Source of the DNA: Oenanthe sinensis
Taxonomy: Eukaryota; Streptophyta; Magnoliopsida; Apiales; Apiaceae
DNA length: 64,000 nt
Assembly (NCBI GenBank): GCA_028671895.1
Contig: CM053796.1
Span: forward strand, 40,422,860-40,486,859
Reading direction: 5' to 3'
This document shows, one piece after another, positions 46,641-58,004 of the stretch; position 1 is the first letter of the stretch, and every line of letters begins with the position of its first letter. The notes under the pieces are model-generated. The model was given only the letters and a program-made list of their open reading frames with translations. It had not been told where the DNA came from and searched no databases. Position numbers and translations under genes: made by a program.

Positions 46641-47318
46641 AATTACTGTCTTCTTTTTTATTTATTTAATTTAATTAAAAATTAATTAAAAATTATTTTT
46701 TATAATTTTGAAACAAATTTCGTATACTTTATAATGATAAATTTTTAAATATATTTTAATTGTATAATATATTAAATTTTTAGTTAAAATTTATTCAAAA
46801 ATATATTTATAATTTTTGTTTAAAATTATTGTATTGTTGAAAAAAATGCTATTAGAAAAAATCAAATGATTTGTACTTATTTTAAAGTATAATAAAAAAA
46901 TAGTTGTGAGAAGCTTTGATAATTAAACATCCAGTTACTTTCACGAAAAATGAAAACCAATTTTTTCAAAAAACATGGAAAACCTGTTTTCCCTCAAAGC
47001 ACTTTTTATGACAACTCAAAATAAATTCAGAGTGTTTTTCAAAATCGGGAAATCCTAATTATATATTACAAATAAATCTAGAATATATTGATCTAAATGC
47101 AAAAATTTGGTTAATTTTTATATTGAATTGTTTTTACATATTTTAATATGAGACTAAAATTTTACACTTTTCTAAAAAATATTTTTAGACTTTATTAACT
47201 AATAATCTTTTCTTATTTTAATAAAAAATTTAAAGTATCATCCTTAATAACAATATCGAACAAAACCGTCACCCAAACATTAATTTGAGATGGGGTGAAA
47301 ATCAGTGACACGCTAGCT
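46641..47318. other. AT-rich spacer, nothing recognised
   Basis: No ORF, repeat family or RNA gene that I can support. Confidence 0.5.
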
Positions 47319-47855
47319 CTAGGGATGGGCCTCCGTCATTTCGGGGTCGGGGAGTGCTATACCTATCCCCAAACCCAAACTCTATTTCTGAACCTGTCCC
47401 GATTTTCAGGGTCAGGAGTGCTATCCCTATCGTAAATATTAACATGATAAATTATAATATTATATATATATTTTTTATTTAATACTATATTTTAATCCTG
47501 AATTCAAATTAACATTTATTTAGAATATATATAAAAGATTAAAATTATATTATAGTATGAAAATTTTAAAATAGTAATATGAAATTAAAAAATAAAATTA
47601 AAATAACATATATATATATATATTGTTAATAATTTATTTAATACATATAAATATATATTAAATATTAAATTTATTAAATATTGAAAACGGGGATCGGGCG
47701 GGGAGACTCTAATCCCGACCCCGTCCTGATCCCTGAAATTTATATAAAATTTTCCCGATTCTCGTCCCGAATCCAAAAAAATTCCCGATTCCCCGATCGG
47801 AACGAGACGAGATCAGATTGGGATCGGTCGGGACGGGTTGAATGTCCATCCCTAG
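47319..47855. mobile_element. hAT-type MITE (GGGATGG ends)
   Basis: Left end CTAGGGATGGGC and right end (reverse complement) CTAGGGATGGAC are inverted repeats of 10 or more bp. Subterminal CGGGGTCGGG / CGGTCGGGACGG motifs are also inverted. 537 bp, no transposase. The flanking 8-mers do not match, so the hAT assignment rests on the termini. Confidence 0.6.
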
Positions 47856-48208
47856 TGTTATGCCATATTTTTGGCATATTGTTTTTATTTTTCTTTATTT
47901 TTAGTATTAATTTCAATAATAATCAATTGCTTAATCTCCAAGATATCCTCTATCTGAAACGAGGAAATAATCAATCTCAATGCATTAATTACGGAAAAAA
48001 ATCTCCAAACGATATTCTTCGAATTAGGAAGGCATCACAACGCTAAGATTATATCAGATAAAATCAACTAATTTCCATATTTAATAAATATCCCTAAATT
48101 CTCTCGGGAATATATTCAATTATAACAGAACTGTGTGTGTTTGATCGTATATAAATACGTACGCAGACATCTTGGCAAAGGGATCCGATACACGAGAGAA
48201 ATTGTGAC

Positions 48209-49443
48209 TGAAACCCTTTTGGATTTTGATGATCACTGTTAGCAAGCTGAAAGCTTGTATATGATATAAAATAGCAAGCTGTTATGCATGTACTAACTTG
48301 GTTTTGCAGGTATTAGCTTACTGATATGTTTTATCAGTATAATGTGTTTAAGTACATTGACAGCAAGCTGAAAGTAGGAGAACAGGGCATTTCAGCGAGC
48401 TGACAGCAGAAAATATTCAGTCTCAGCAAGCTGATACTGGAACGCAGAAACTGTTGGATTTGCAAGGAAGTCCGATTTTATTGGAGAAATTATAGGATCT
48501 TACTTGTACAAGTCTATCTAATATATATATGGTTATATAGTATATTAGAGCTCAGTTTTAATTAATTCAAACATATTTTAATATATAAATTATCTTTCCT
48601 ACTTAATAGGAGTTGGAGTTTGACTAAAATTTATCTTCTAAAAACCAACTCTTATCTATACTATGTTGAGGCTGATTCAAACGGTTCTATTATCTTTTTA
48701 TCCTCAATAAACGTAAGTTTAAATATTTATATATATCTTATCTTAACTAAATCAAACGTTGTAATTTCAACGTTAGTTTGGCTTTGATAAAATCGAATAT
48801 ATATATAAACAAGTGTGTATAGCTTTTCTTTTTAACCAAGTGAAGATATACTGATTTGAAACATACATACACACTTCTTCTCAAACTCAAAACGATCTTA
48901 GCAAATATCTTTGAGCTCTATTATTCTATATAGTTATATATATATACGAGAGCTTATAGTTTGAGTTGTAATATCTTTTTCACTTGTATTTGTTCAAGGT
49001 GTAATTGGTTGTGGCTGGATATTGAGCTTGTGAAACAGGGTTTGGGAACTAGAGAGCTAGAGAAGGCTGTACTAGGGTAGTATAGTGCTTAGAGAGCTAG
49101 AGAGTTCAAAAGAACAGAGGTTTCAGCAGGCTAATATCAGTTGCAAGGGAATATAGGAGGAATATTATTGTAATCTTGTAATCGGTTGTTCATTGATTAA
49201 TAATATTCTCTCTTACCAGTTGGTAGGGGACCAGGACGTAGACCATAGGAGATTAGGGGTCGAACCTGGCTAAAAGATCTGGTGTTATTTATTTTTTCTG
49301 TACTGCATTGCATATAGCAGCTAGCTGACAGTGTCTGTTAATCAATCTTAGCTAGCTGACAGGTTTAATAACTTGGTAAAATTAAAATTGGTCATTGTTA
49401 GCCTTAACACCTATTCACCCCCCCCTCTAGGTGTGCATTTTCA
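48209..49443 (+). repeat. 5' LTR of element C
   Basis: 1235 bp, TGAAACC...TTTTCA. CAAGCTGA words cluster at 48241-48440. It ends next to TTTGGTATCAGAGC. Confidence 0.93.
48798..48810 (+). promoter_or_regulatory. Candidate TATA box of the C LTR promoter
   Basis: TATATATATAAAC in the middle of the LTR, the right place for U3/R. In A the same site has grown into a 49-bp TA tract. Confidence 0.4.
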
Positions 49444-49445
49444 TT

Positions 49446-49457
49446 TGGTATCAGAGC
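49446..49457 (+). other. Primer-binding site of C
   Basis: TGGTATCAGAGC, initiator tRNA-Met type. Confidence 0.95.
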
Positions 49458-49499
49458 AGGCTATACTAATATCTTCTGTAACAGGAAAGTATAGAACAG

Positions 49500-51579
49500 A
49501 TGGCTGACAAATATCCAATGGGAAGTTCAGGCTCGAGGGCACCTCTACTGCTTGGCACAGAAAACTACAACTGGTGGAAAGGTAGAATGAAGCAGCACCT
49601 GGCCAGAGAACCCATGGAGTGGAGAGTTACAGAAAAAGGTCCTTTCAAGTTTCTTACTACAGATGGTAAAGAAAAAGATATAGATGAACTCACTGCTGAT
49701 GAGCTGATCAAGCTTGCTTACAACAACCGAGTTATCAACACTATCATGACTGGTTTATGTCCTGAAGAGAGTGATAAAGTTTCTTCATGTACTTCTGCAA
49801 AGGAGATGTGGGACACTCTTGAATTATGTCATGAAGGTTCAAAAGCCTTAAAGAAGGTTAAACTCAGCAAGCTGATGAACGAGTATGGTAATTTCAAGCT
49901 CAATAAAGATGAATCTATTAAGGATGCTCAAGCTAGATTCCAAGTCACTATGAATGGTCTCACTTTACTTGGCAAGAAAATTCCACAAGAAGAGATCAAC
50001 ATGAAAATCATTAGTGTTGTTCCATGGATCTATGAACCGAAGGTCACTGCCTTAGAATCCTCTCCAACAATTGATACAATGGACACTCTAAGTGTTTTTG
50101 CTGAATTGGAGCAGTTTGAAGGCAAGATAAATGCTAGCCATGCAAATTCTACTTCTGATCTCACATCAAAGATGAAGAATTTGGCACTCCTTGGTGATGA
50201 CAGCAAGCTGAAATCTGATGATGAATCAGATGAGGAAATAGCACTCATGTCCAGAAAAATCAGGAAGATGATCGAACAGAAAAACAAGATGAAGAGAGAT
50301 AGAAGGAGTTCAGATTTCTCTAAAACCAAGAAGTTCTCCAAAGATTCCAAAGGAGATTCAACATGTTTTGAATGTGGCAAAACTGGCCATTTCAAGAAGG
50401 ACTGTTACAAGCTAAAAGGGAAACAGCAAGCTGGATACAAAGACAAGAAGAAATTTAAAGCTTTGCTAACCTGGAGTGATGATGAAGAAGACGTTTCACC
50501 AAGTGACAGTGACAACAATGATGATATGGTCAACCTTGCACTAGTTGGAATGGAGGATGATATTGTTCGAGGCTTAACTGAGGAGATCATTGCTGAAAGT
50601 GATTCTGATGATGACAAAAGTGAGGTAAATTCATTCAGATTTGATATTTCTTCTGATAATATTATTCTAGATGAACTAACCATGCAGGATCAAGATAGTA
50701 TTCCTATAGAGGAATATACTTCAGTAAAGACAGAAAACAACAAGCTGTCAGAGAAGAATGCTTACCTTAGACAGATGGTTCAAGATTTAATGGCAAAGGT
50801 GGAATCATTAATTGAAAGTAAGGAACCTGTTCAAGCAACAAATGAAGTCAAAATCAAAGAGCTTGAATCAAAAATTGAAGATCTAGAAGATTTCAACAAG
50901 ATTCTGTTGAAAAGGAACAATGCTCTAGCTGATGAGATTTCTGATCTAAAGGCTGACATAGAGGCAAGAGATGCATGTCTTGAAACATTTAAACTCAGAT
51001 AATCTTCCAAGAAAGAATCATCTCAGCCTGCTGAAACTACATCTCAGCCTGCTGAAACATCATCTCAGCCTGCTGACAGTACATCTCAGCCTGCTGCCAC
51101 TTCATCAAAGCAAGCAGAAAGAAGTCATTAAACTCAGAAAAGGCATGGGTACTTTTGTTCAAGGAGAAGAAGGTCTCAAATCAATGATGAAAAGCATCAA
51201 GGTACCTTTGGACAAAGAAGGAGTTGGTTTGAACTTCAACAAGAGGGCTACTGCACTAAAGTATGAAGGTCGACAAGGAAAGCCATACAAATATGCAATG
51301 CCCTGGACAAGCTGCAAGAAATGTGGTGGTAAAGGTCATTTAGCTCAAAATTGCAGATCTCAGCGAGCTACCAGAATTTACCAAAAGGAAGCTGACAGGA
51401 AGCCAGCGTACTGGAACAAACAGACAGCTAGCCGAAATGGTTCTGACAGGAAGCAAAGAACACAGAATTCCTCTCCCAAAGTGGTCCAAATGTGGATCAA
51501 GAAATCTGAATTAAATGTTCTTTATATACTTGCTACTAACCAATCAGGACCCAAACCAATATGGGTACCAAAAGGTTAA
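49500..51579 (+). pseudogene. gag of element C (one nonsense codon, one 20-bp deletion)
   Basis: ATG at 49500 (MADKYPMGSSGSRAPLLLG), 54 bp after the LTR. The frame is open for 500 codons to a TAA at 51000, where A has GAA. Translation would otherwise continue through QPAETTSQ repeats to about 51123. There, 20 bp present in A (encoding RIISLENE) are missing, shifting the frame. The last part ends IWVPKG-TAA at 51577. Domains: UBN2/DUF4219-type Gag (NYNWWKGRMKQHL; SSCTSAKEMWDTL), knuckle 1 CFECGKTGHFKKDC, an acidic linker and predicted coiled coil, and knuckle 2 CKKCGGKGHLAQNC. The product would be the particle-forming, RNA-binding structural protein. The first 500 residues could still be made but would lack knuckle 2. 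Confidence 0.9.
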
Positions 51580-51603
51580 GTGTTGTTTTTGTTTGTTTTG
51601 TAG

Positions 51604-54600
51604 ATATGTCTTACTGCTAAGATCAAATCGAAATCATGGATCATCGATAGTGGATGTACAAGACATATGTGTGGAGACAAAGCTCAATTTATTAATCTCA
51701 AATTCAAGAAAGGTGGAGGTGTCACAATTGGTGATAGTAAGACTCTTCCTATTCTAGGTAAAGGTAAAGTAGGTAATGACACAACTTTTATTGATAATGT
51801 TCGTTATGTTAAGGGCTTAAAATATAATTTGCTTAGTGTAAGTCAGTTGCATGATGATGGTCATTTAGTTGTTTTTGGTAAAGATAAATGTGTTATTACT
51901 GTTGCTACTAACCAGATTCCTCTAGTTGCTAGAAGGGAAGGCAATGTGTATGTGTTAGACTTTGAATTGCAGGAAACAGCGTGCTGCTTAGCTGCTGTTG
52001 ACAATGATCCAACTATCTGGCATAGAAGATTGGGTCATGCTCACATGGACTTGCTCAACAGATTATCTAGCAAGAAGTTAGTGAGGGGTTTGCCAAAATT
52101 AAAGTATGTCAAGACACAAGTCTGTGATGCATGTCAATTAGGCAAACAGATTCAAAGTTCTCACAAGGCCAAAAAGGTTGTATCTACTACAAAACCCTTA
52201 GAATTATTGCATCTAGATTTGTTTGGCCCAGAATCTTATAAAAGTATTGGAGGTAAACAATATGGTTTTGTTATTGTTGATGATTACACACGTTTTACTT
52301 GGGTTTTATTCCTTCGTACTAAAGATTCTGCTTTTGGAGAATTTGAGAAGCTAATTAAGGTACTTGAGAACAAGCTGGACACAAGGCTTGTAGGTATAAG
52401 AAGTGATCGAGGTGGTGAATTCAAGAAAGATTTTGTCACTTACTGTGAAGCAAGGGGCATCACTCATGAATTTTCTGCACCTAGAACTCCACAACAGAAT
52501 GGAGTAGTGGAAAGAAAGAACAGGTATTTGGAGGAAACTGCTAGAACTTTATTGCAGGAAAGCAAGCTGCCAAGAAGCTATTGGGCAGAAGCAGTAAACA
52601 CAGCCTGCTATGTTCTTAACAGAGTGGTGATCAGGCCTATTCTTGAGAAAACTCCATATGAGCTACTGAAGAACAAAAAGCCTAACATCAGTTACTTCAA
52701 AGTGTTTGGCTCAAAGTGTTTTGTCCTCAAGAAAATCGACAGGGATGGTAAATTCGATGCTAAATCTTATGAGGCAATTTTTCTTGGTTATTCTTTAACT
52801 AGTAGAGCATATAGAGTCTTTAATTTAAAGAAACGCATTGTTGAGGAGTCTATTAATGTTATATTTCATGAACCTAACAATGATCTGTCAAGATATGGGG
52901 AAGATGATGCAGGTGATGATAATGGAAGCAATAAAGCTACTGCTGGAAGTACTAGAGCTACTGAAACATCAGGTAGTCAGCAAGCTGACAAGACAAAGGA
53001 GCAAGCTGCTACAACATCTACTGCTCAACAGACAGACAATCATCAAGCTGGAACATCTAATCAGCCAGCTAACAATGCAATCTCAGTAGATGATACTATT
53101 GAACAGATGTCTAAACTCAATCTAGGAGGGTCACAAACTCCTATAGAAAGGACTACAACTTCTGTTGGAGCTGTTCATGAAGAAATATTCCAACATTCTC
53201 TCCCCAAAGCTACAAGAACTGTGAAGAATCATCCACCAACACAAATTATTGGTGATGCTTCTGAGGGTGTCAAGACTAGAAGAGGGAAAGCAAACTTCTG
53301 TGCTTATGCAGCTTTCCTAGCTCAAGAAGAACCCAAAAATGTTCAAGAAGCTTTAGAAGATGAAAATTGGATTATGGCAATGCAAGAGGAGCTGAATCAA
53401 TTCAAAAGATGTGATGTGTGGGAACTTGTGGAAAAGCCTAAAGATGTTTCAATCATTGGTACTAAATGGGTCTTCAAGAACAAAGCTGATGAATTTGGTA
53501 CAATTACAAGGAACAAGGCAAGGCTAGTTGCACAAGGCTACAATCAACAAGAAGGGATTGATTTCGATCAAACTTATGCACCTGTTGCAAGGCTGGAGTC
53601 TATAAGAATGCTACTTTCATTTGCATGTTACAAGAAATTCAAGCTTCATCAAATGGATGTCAAAAGTGCATTTCTTAATGGTTATCTCAAAGAGGAAGTT
53701 TATGTCAAGCAACCTCCGGGCTTCGAGCATGAAAAGTATCCAAATCATGTCTACAAACTAAAGAAGGCATTGTATGGACTAAGACAAGCTCCTAGGTCGT
53801 GGTATGAACGGTTAAGTGAATTTCTACTTAAAAATGGCTTTATTCGAGGTAAAATTGATCCAACTTTATTTCTTAAATTTGATGGTAAGGATATACTTGT
53901 TGTTCAAATTTATGTGGATGATATTGTTTTTGGATCAACTAATGATGCCATGTGTGAGTGGTTTTCAAAGTGTATGCACAGTGAGTTTGACATGAGCATG
54001 ATGGGCGAACTCAATTACTTTTTGGGTCTTCAAGTCAAACAAACAAAAGATGAAATCTTTGTGCATCAATCCAAATACATCAAGAATCTACTCAAGAGAT
54101 TTGGATTTGAAACTGTCAAGGCAAAATCAACACCAATGAGTCAAGCTAGCAAGCTGACAACAGATGAAAAAGGTGTAGATGTTGATATTCGTAAGTATAG
54201 AGGTATGATTGGTAGTTTACTGTATCTTACTGCTTCTAGACCTGATATAACGTATGCAGTTTGTGTATGTGCTAGATTTCAATGCAAGCCTAAGGAATCC
54301 CATTATAATGCTGTTAAGAGAATCTTTAAGTATTTAAGTGGTACTATCAATTTGGCTTTATTTTATCCTATCACAAATGCATTTGATCTTGTTGGGTATA
54401 GTGATGCAGATTATGCAGGTTGTCACACTGATCGAAAGAGTACAAGTGGTGTTTGTGCATTTTTAGGCCAGAGTTTGGTCACTTGGCAATGCAAGAAACA
54501 AAACTCTGTTGCATTATCAACAGCTGAGGGGGAGTACTTGGCAGCTGGCAGCTGTTGCTCTCAAATGCTGTGGATGATACAAACACTAAGGGATTTTGGA

Positions 54601-54852
54601 ATCAAATGTGGAAGGATTCCAATATATTGTGATAATACAAGTGCTATCAACATTTCAGAAAATCCTGTCAATCACTCAAGAACAAAGCATATCGATGTGA
54701 GACACCATTTCTTGAGAGACAATGTGGCAAAAGGGAAGATCAAGCTGATTTTTGTGCCTACAGAGTATCAGCTAACTGACATCTTTACAAAGCCATTGGC
54801 AGAAGAGAGATTTTCTATTATTAGAAGGGAACTTGGCATGTGTAACATCTAG
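51604..54852 (+). CDS. pol polyprotein of element C (intact)
   Basis: One uninterrupted frame of 1082 codons, opening directly after the TAG at 51601 and ending GMCNI-TAG. It has no ATG at the start; the first in-frame ATG is inside the protease (RHM), so it needs read-through, frameshift-free reinitiation or splicing. Domains in order: aspartic protease (SWIIDSGCTRHM), GAG-pre-integrase HHCC region (HRRLGHAHMD...CDACQLGK), integrase core (DLFGPESYKSIGG; VDDYTRFTW; GIRSDRGGEF; PRTPQQNGVVERKN), RT_2 (KWVFKNKADEFG; DVKSAFLNGYLKEEVYVKQP; IYVDDIVFGS) and RNase H (GYSDADYAGC; STAEGEYLAAGS; DNTSAINISENP). Integrase and RT catalytic acidic residues are visible. Confidence 0.93.
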   Translation: MCLTAKIKSKSWIIDSGCTRHMCGDKAQFINLKFKKGGGVTIGDSKTLPILGKGKVGNDTTFIDNVRYVKGLKYNLLSVSQLHDDGHLVVFGKDKCVITVATNQIPLVARREGNVYVLDFELQETACCLAAVDNDPTIWHRRLGHAHMDLLNRLSSKKLVRGLPKLKYVKTQVCDACQLGKQIQSSHKAKKVVSTTKPLELLHLDLFGPESYKSIGGKQYGFVIVDDYTRFTWVLFLRTKDSAFGEFEKLIKVLENKLDTRLVGIRSDRGGEFKKDFVTYCEARGITHEFSAPRTPQQNGVVERKNRYLEETARTLLQESKLPRSYWAEAVNTACYVLNRVVIRPILEKTPYELLKNKKPNISYFKVFGSKCFVLKKIDRDGKFDAKSYEAIFLGYSLTSRAYRVFNLKKRIVEESINVIFHEPNNDLSRYGEDDAGDDNGSNKATAGSTRATETSGSQQADKTKEQAATTSTAQQTDNHQAGTSNQPANNAISVDDTIEQMSKLNLGGSQTPIERTTTSVGAVHEEIFQHSLPKATRTVKNHPPTQIIGDASEGVKTRRGKANFCAYAAFLAQEEPKNVQEALEDENWIMAMQEELNQFKRCDVWELVEKPKDVSIIGTKWVFKNKADEFGTITRNKARLVAQGYNQQEGIDFDQTYAPVARLESIRMLLSFACYKKFKLHQMDVKSAFLNGYLKEEVYVKQPPGFEHEKYPNHVYKLKKALYGLRQAPRSWYERLSEFLLKNGFIRGKIDPTLFLKFDGKDILVVQIYVDDIVFGSTNDAMCEWFSKCMHSEFDMSMMGELNYFLGLQVKQTKDEIFVHQSKYIKNLLKRFGFETVKAKSTPMSQASKLTTDEKGVDVDIRKYRGMIGSLLYLTASRPDITYAVCVCARFQCKPKESHYNAVKRIFKYLSGTINLALFYPITNAFDLVGYSDADYAGCHTDRKSTSGVCAFLGQSLVTWQCKKQNSVALSTAEGEYLAAGSCCSQMLWMIQTLRDFGIKCGRIPIYCDNTSAINISENPVNHSRTKHIDVRHHFLRDNVAKGKIKLIFVPTEYQLTDIFTKPLAEERFSIIRRELGMCNI

Positions 54853-55363
54853 TCAGCAAGCTGACACTAGGTTTCTCTAGATCTCAGCTTACTGATTGAT
54901 TAACTGCACATATGAGTTTATTGTTTGATTGAAATTATTTGATTTAATATATTTATGTGTTATGTGTTCCGTGCTAAGTTTGGAAAAGTCCACTTACTTG
55001 TTATCCGTGTATGTCTATTCAGTTTTCAAGGCTAGTAATTAGTGCTTATTTCAAATTTTAAACTAATTGCTCTTTCATTATATAAAATGCTTATCTGATT
55101 AACATGTTAATTATTTGTTTAATTGATAAGTGTGTGGTATTATTTAAAATAAAATGTTGAGTGTTTTAAAGGGTGGGATAATATATAGTATTTCTCCTAA
55201 AAACACTCCTTTAAAATCAATAAAAATAGGTTTAGTCGAGGTTTTTCATTCCAAACTCTTCGGCTCCCTATTCTATCGCCCAAATCTCCGCGTGCGAGCT
55301 TTAGGGTTTCTATTCAACCGCTATTCAATCACTCTTGCCATATCAATTGTGTTAGTCAAAATC

Positions 55364-56368
55364 ATGAGACAAACAAGGAAAATGAAAGCATCTGCAAGTC
55401 AGGTTAAGGAAAACAAGTTAAAGCGAAAACTCGATGAAGATGATGAGTTCTTGGAACCCTTGAATATCGACAGTGGTGATGATGTTTCTGAGTTTACTCG
55501 GTCTGATCGTGAGGGCTCGGAGTCAAAGAAGGTTAAAAGATGTTTAAAGTTTGCGTCTGAAGATCTGGAAGCAAGGTATCAGTCTCTTGATTTGTCAAAT
55601 CGGAAGGTCCTTCTGGGTAGACCTCTGTCTGGTAAGGCTTTCTTTACTTGTGGAGCGGTTCAGTATTTTACAAACCTAGGATTTGAATCTTTTCTTGTTG
55701 ATATGCCTAAGGACTGCTATGTTGATTATGTACAAGAATTTTATGCGAATCTCATGCATGATAAGTTTGGTAATTTGATATCTTTGGTTAAGGAAACTAA
55801 GATTACATTGAATGCTGCTGTTTTGAACTCGATATTAAGAATTGTCAATCCTTGTGATGTGTCTGTGTTTACTAAAAAGGGTCCTGTTATGGTAACTGGA
55901 TTTGGCCCGTTAGATCAGTTAAACACTGTGAGAGGTTTGAATGGGATTCTTGAGTTCAACTGCCCTACAACCACAAATGTCACACCCATTGCTCATGTTT
56001 TGTTCAAAGTTTGTTTAGCAAATGTTTGTCCTAGAGTTGGTAGCAGATCTAATTTCAATTGTCAAGATGTCTGTGTTGTTGGTATGCTGTTGGCTGGAAA
56101 GAAGTTTGACCTGGCTGATTTGATTCTCAAGAATATGATGGCAGTTTTTGAAGGAAATCAAAACACAGGGTTACCCTATGGGTGTTTGTTAACTCGGGTG
56201 TTTGATTGGTATGGTGTATCCTTTAAGGAGTTAGATAAGTCTGTTGCTAAAGAGTTTTTGGATAACAAGAGTCTAGCACAGTCTCATCTTAAGATTGAAA
56301 AGTATGGCACACTGGTGCAAGTTGAGTTTTCCACACCAAATGTGGCTGTTGTTGAGCCTTCATTTGTT
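55364..56368 (+). pseudogene. ORF3 of element C, C-terminus deleted
   Basis: Starts at MRQTRKMKASASQVKENKLK (an upstream in-frame ATG at 55154 adds 70 residues that look like translated leader). It shares the blocks of A's ORF3: LEPLNIDSGDDVSE, CGAVQYFTNLGFE, MPKDCYVDYVQEFYANL, NFNCQDVCVVGMLLAGKKFD, GLPYGCLLTRVFDWYGV and KEFLDNKSLAQSHL. After VEPSF the frame enters LTR sequence at 56369 and stops at 56387. The coiled-coil C-terminus seen in A is lost. Up to that point it is open, so the ORF was intact recently. Function unknown. Confidence 0.85.
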
Positions 56369-56798
56369 GGCTGGATATTGAGCTTGTGAAACAGGGTTTG
56401 GGAACTAGAGAGCTAGAGAAGGCTGTACTAGGGTAGTATAGTGCTTAGAGAGCTAGAGAGTTCAAAAGAACAGGGGTTTCAGCAGGCTAATATCAGTTGC
56501 AAGGGAATATGGGAGGAATATTATTGTAATCTTGTAATCGGTTGTTCATTGATTAATAATATTCTCTCTTACTAGTTGGTAGGGGACCAGGACGTAGACC
56601 ATAGGAGATTAGGGGTCGAACCTGGCTAAAAGATCTGGTGTTATTTACTTTTTCTGTACTGCATTGCATATAGCAGCTAGCTGACAGTGTCTGTTAATCA
56701 ATCTTAGCTAGCTGACAGGTTTAATAACTTGGTAAAATTAAAATTGGTCATTGTTAGCTTTAACACCTATTCACCCCCCCTCTAGGTGTGCATTTTCA
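56369..56798 (+). repeat. 3' LTR remnant of element C
   Basis: Matches 49013-49443 of the 5' LTR, from GGCTGGATATTGAGC to the terminal TTTTCA, followed by the GTGAC duplication. Confidence 0.93.
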
Positions 56799-56803
56799 GT
56801 GAC

Positions 56804-57504
56804 ACCTTCCAAGTCCAACACAATCTTTTTTAAAAATTCTAATCTCCATTAATAGTCATATTATTATATTTTTAGTTCTATCATTCCAGTAAAATTTCTG
56901 AATTTGTTATTACGAAATTTCTCCGACAACACTTGCCGGCTCTTTTAGATTTTAGGGGCATTGACAATCGTTCCAATTTTATATACGAGAACCCCATCCG
57001 TCATCTTAGATGACTCATCTAACAATCGCGTCAGCGCCTCAGCGGCAGCCCTACAAATGCACTATATATTCTGTATACAGCTAGATACCCTTTCACCAAA
57101 CTAATTTTTGGAATTAATTTATTCAGTGACTGGTCTTTTTATTTAAGTGGTGGTAGTACCCCGTACTCGCTTCATTTTTAAATGCTTTCGCACTAAAATG
57201 ACTAATAAGATGGTATTCCATCTCATCATCCAATTTTTGCATATGTTTTAACATTTTTAATTATATAATTAAAATTATTATTTTTAATCTTTTTAGTAAA
57301 TAAAAATATATATTTAATATTTTGAATCAAAATAAGTTAAAAAATAATAAATTTAATTATTAAATAAAACGGTATTGAAATTTGCAAAGTGCGTCAATAC
57401 GTGTGAGTTGCAAATTTTTACTGTTCATAATTTTTTTTGTACATTCTGCTCATTGCATGTTGTCAATTGTATACCTTTTCATATCCTTCCTAACGTGAAT
57501 GATA
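56804..57504. other. Spacer; short block shared with 44351
   Basis: No gene. TTAGGGGCATTGACAATCGT and following bases to AACCCCATCCG (56943-57000) match 44340-44400, suggesting the two flanks come from one ancient duplication. Confidence 0.5.
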
Positions 57505-57512
57505 CTTATATG

Positions 57513-57996
57513 TAGGATGAGCATTCGTTCAGTTCGGTCCGGTTAATAGGCCGAGTACCAAATAATTAATATTTTTGAAACTGAACTGAACCAAAATTTT
57601 ATTATGGACTGGACCGAACCGAATTATTTTAGTCTGTTCGGTTCGGTCCATATTTTTTAAGAAAATTGAAAATTAAATAAGGTGAATTTTTAAGGAAACA
57701 TGTAAATATATTTTTTTCTCTAAAAAAAAGTAGATTCATATTTAGGCTAAATAATAAATCATTAATGTAAAATTGCATTTATCAAACATATATTATATAA
57801 ATATATATTAATAAAAATATATTTTATATATAATAAAAATAAATAATATATAATTTAGTCTATTCGGTTCGGATCGAATTTTTTTATTAAAAATTGGACC
57901 GAACTTTAATTCGGTCCGGACCGAAAAACTGAACTGAACCAAAATTATACTATTTGGTTCGGTTTTTCGATTTCAGTTGGATGTTGTTCAGCCCTA
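57513..57996. mobile_element. hAT-type MITE with GGTTCGG subterminal repeats
   Basis: Ends TAGGATGAGCATTC and, reversed, TAGGGCTGAACAAC. Flanks CTTATATG and CTTATCCG agree at 6 of 8 positions, as a decayed 8-bp duplication. The body has inverted GTTCGGTCC / GGACCGAAC blocks at both ends. 484 bp, non-coding. Confidence 0.6.
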
Positions 57997-58004
57997 CTTA
58001 TCCG

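Larger units (their letters stand above)
48209..56798 (+). mobile_element. Copia element C (SIRE-like, same family as A), young, internally deleted
   Basis: Flanked by a perfect 5-bp duplication GTGAC (48204-48208 and 56799-56803). Order: 5' LTR, PBS, gag, pol, ORF3 (truncated), then directly the last 430 bp of the 3' LTR. A deletion with its breakpoint near 56368 removed the end of ORF3, the polypurine tract and about 800 bp of the 3' LTR. Over the shared 430 bp of LTR I count about five substitutions by eye (about 1%), far fewer than between the LTRs of A. Confidence 0.93.

Noticed and set aside
51577..51603. A conventional intron of 29 bp (GTTAAG...TTTGTAG) joining gag to pol in C
   Set aside because: Too short for a plant intron and its removal would shift the frame; if splicing occurs, the donor must be further upstream.
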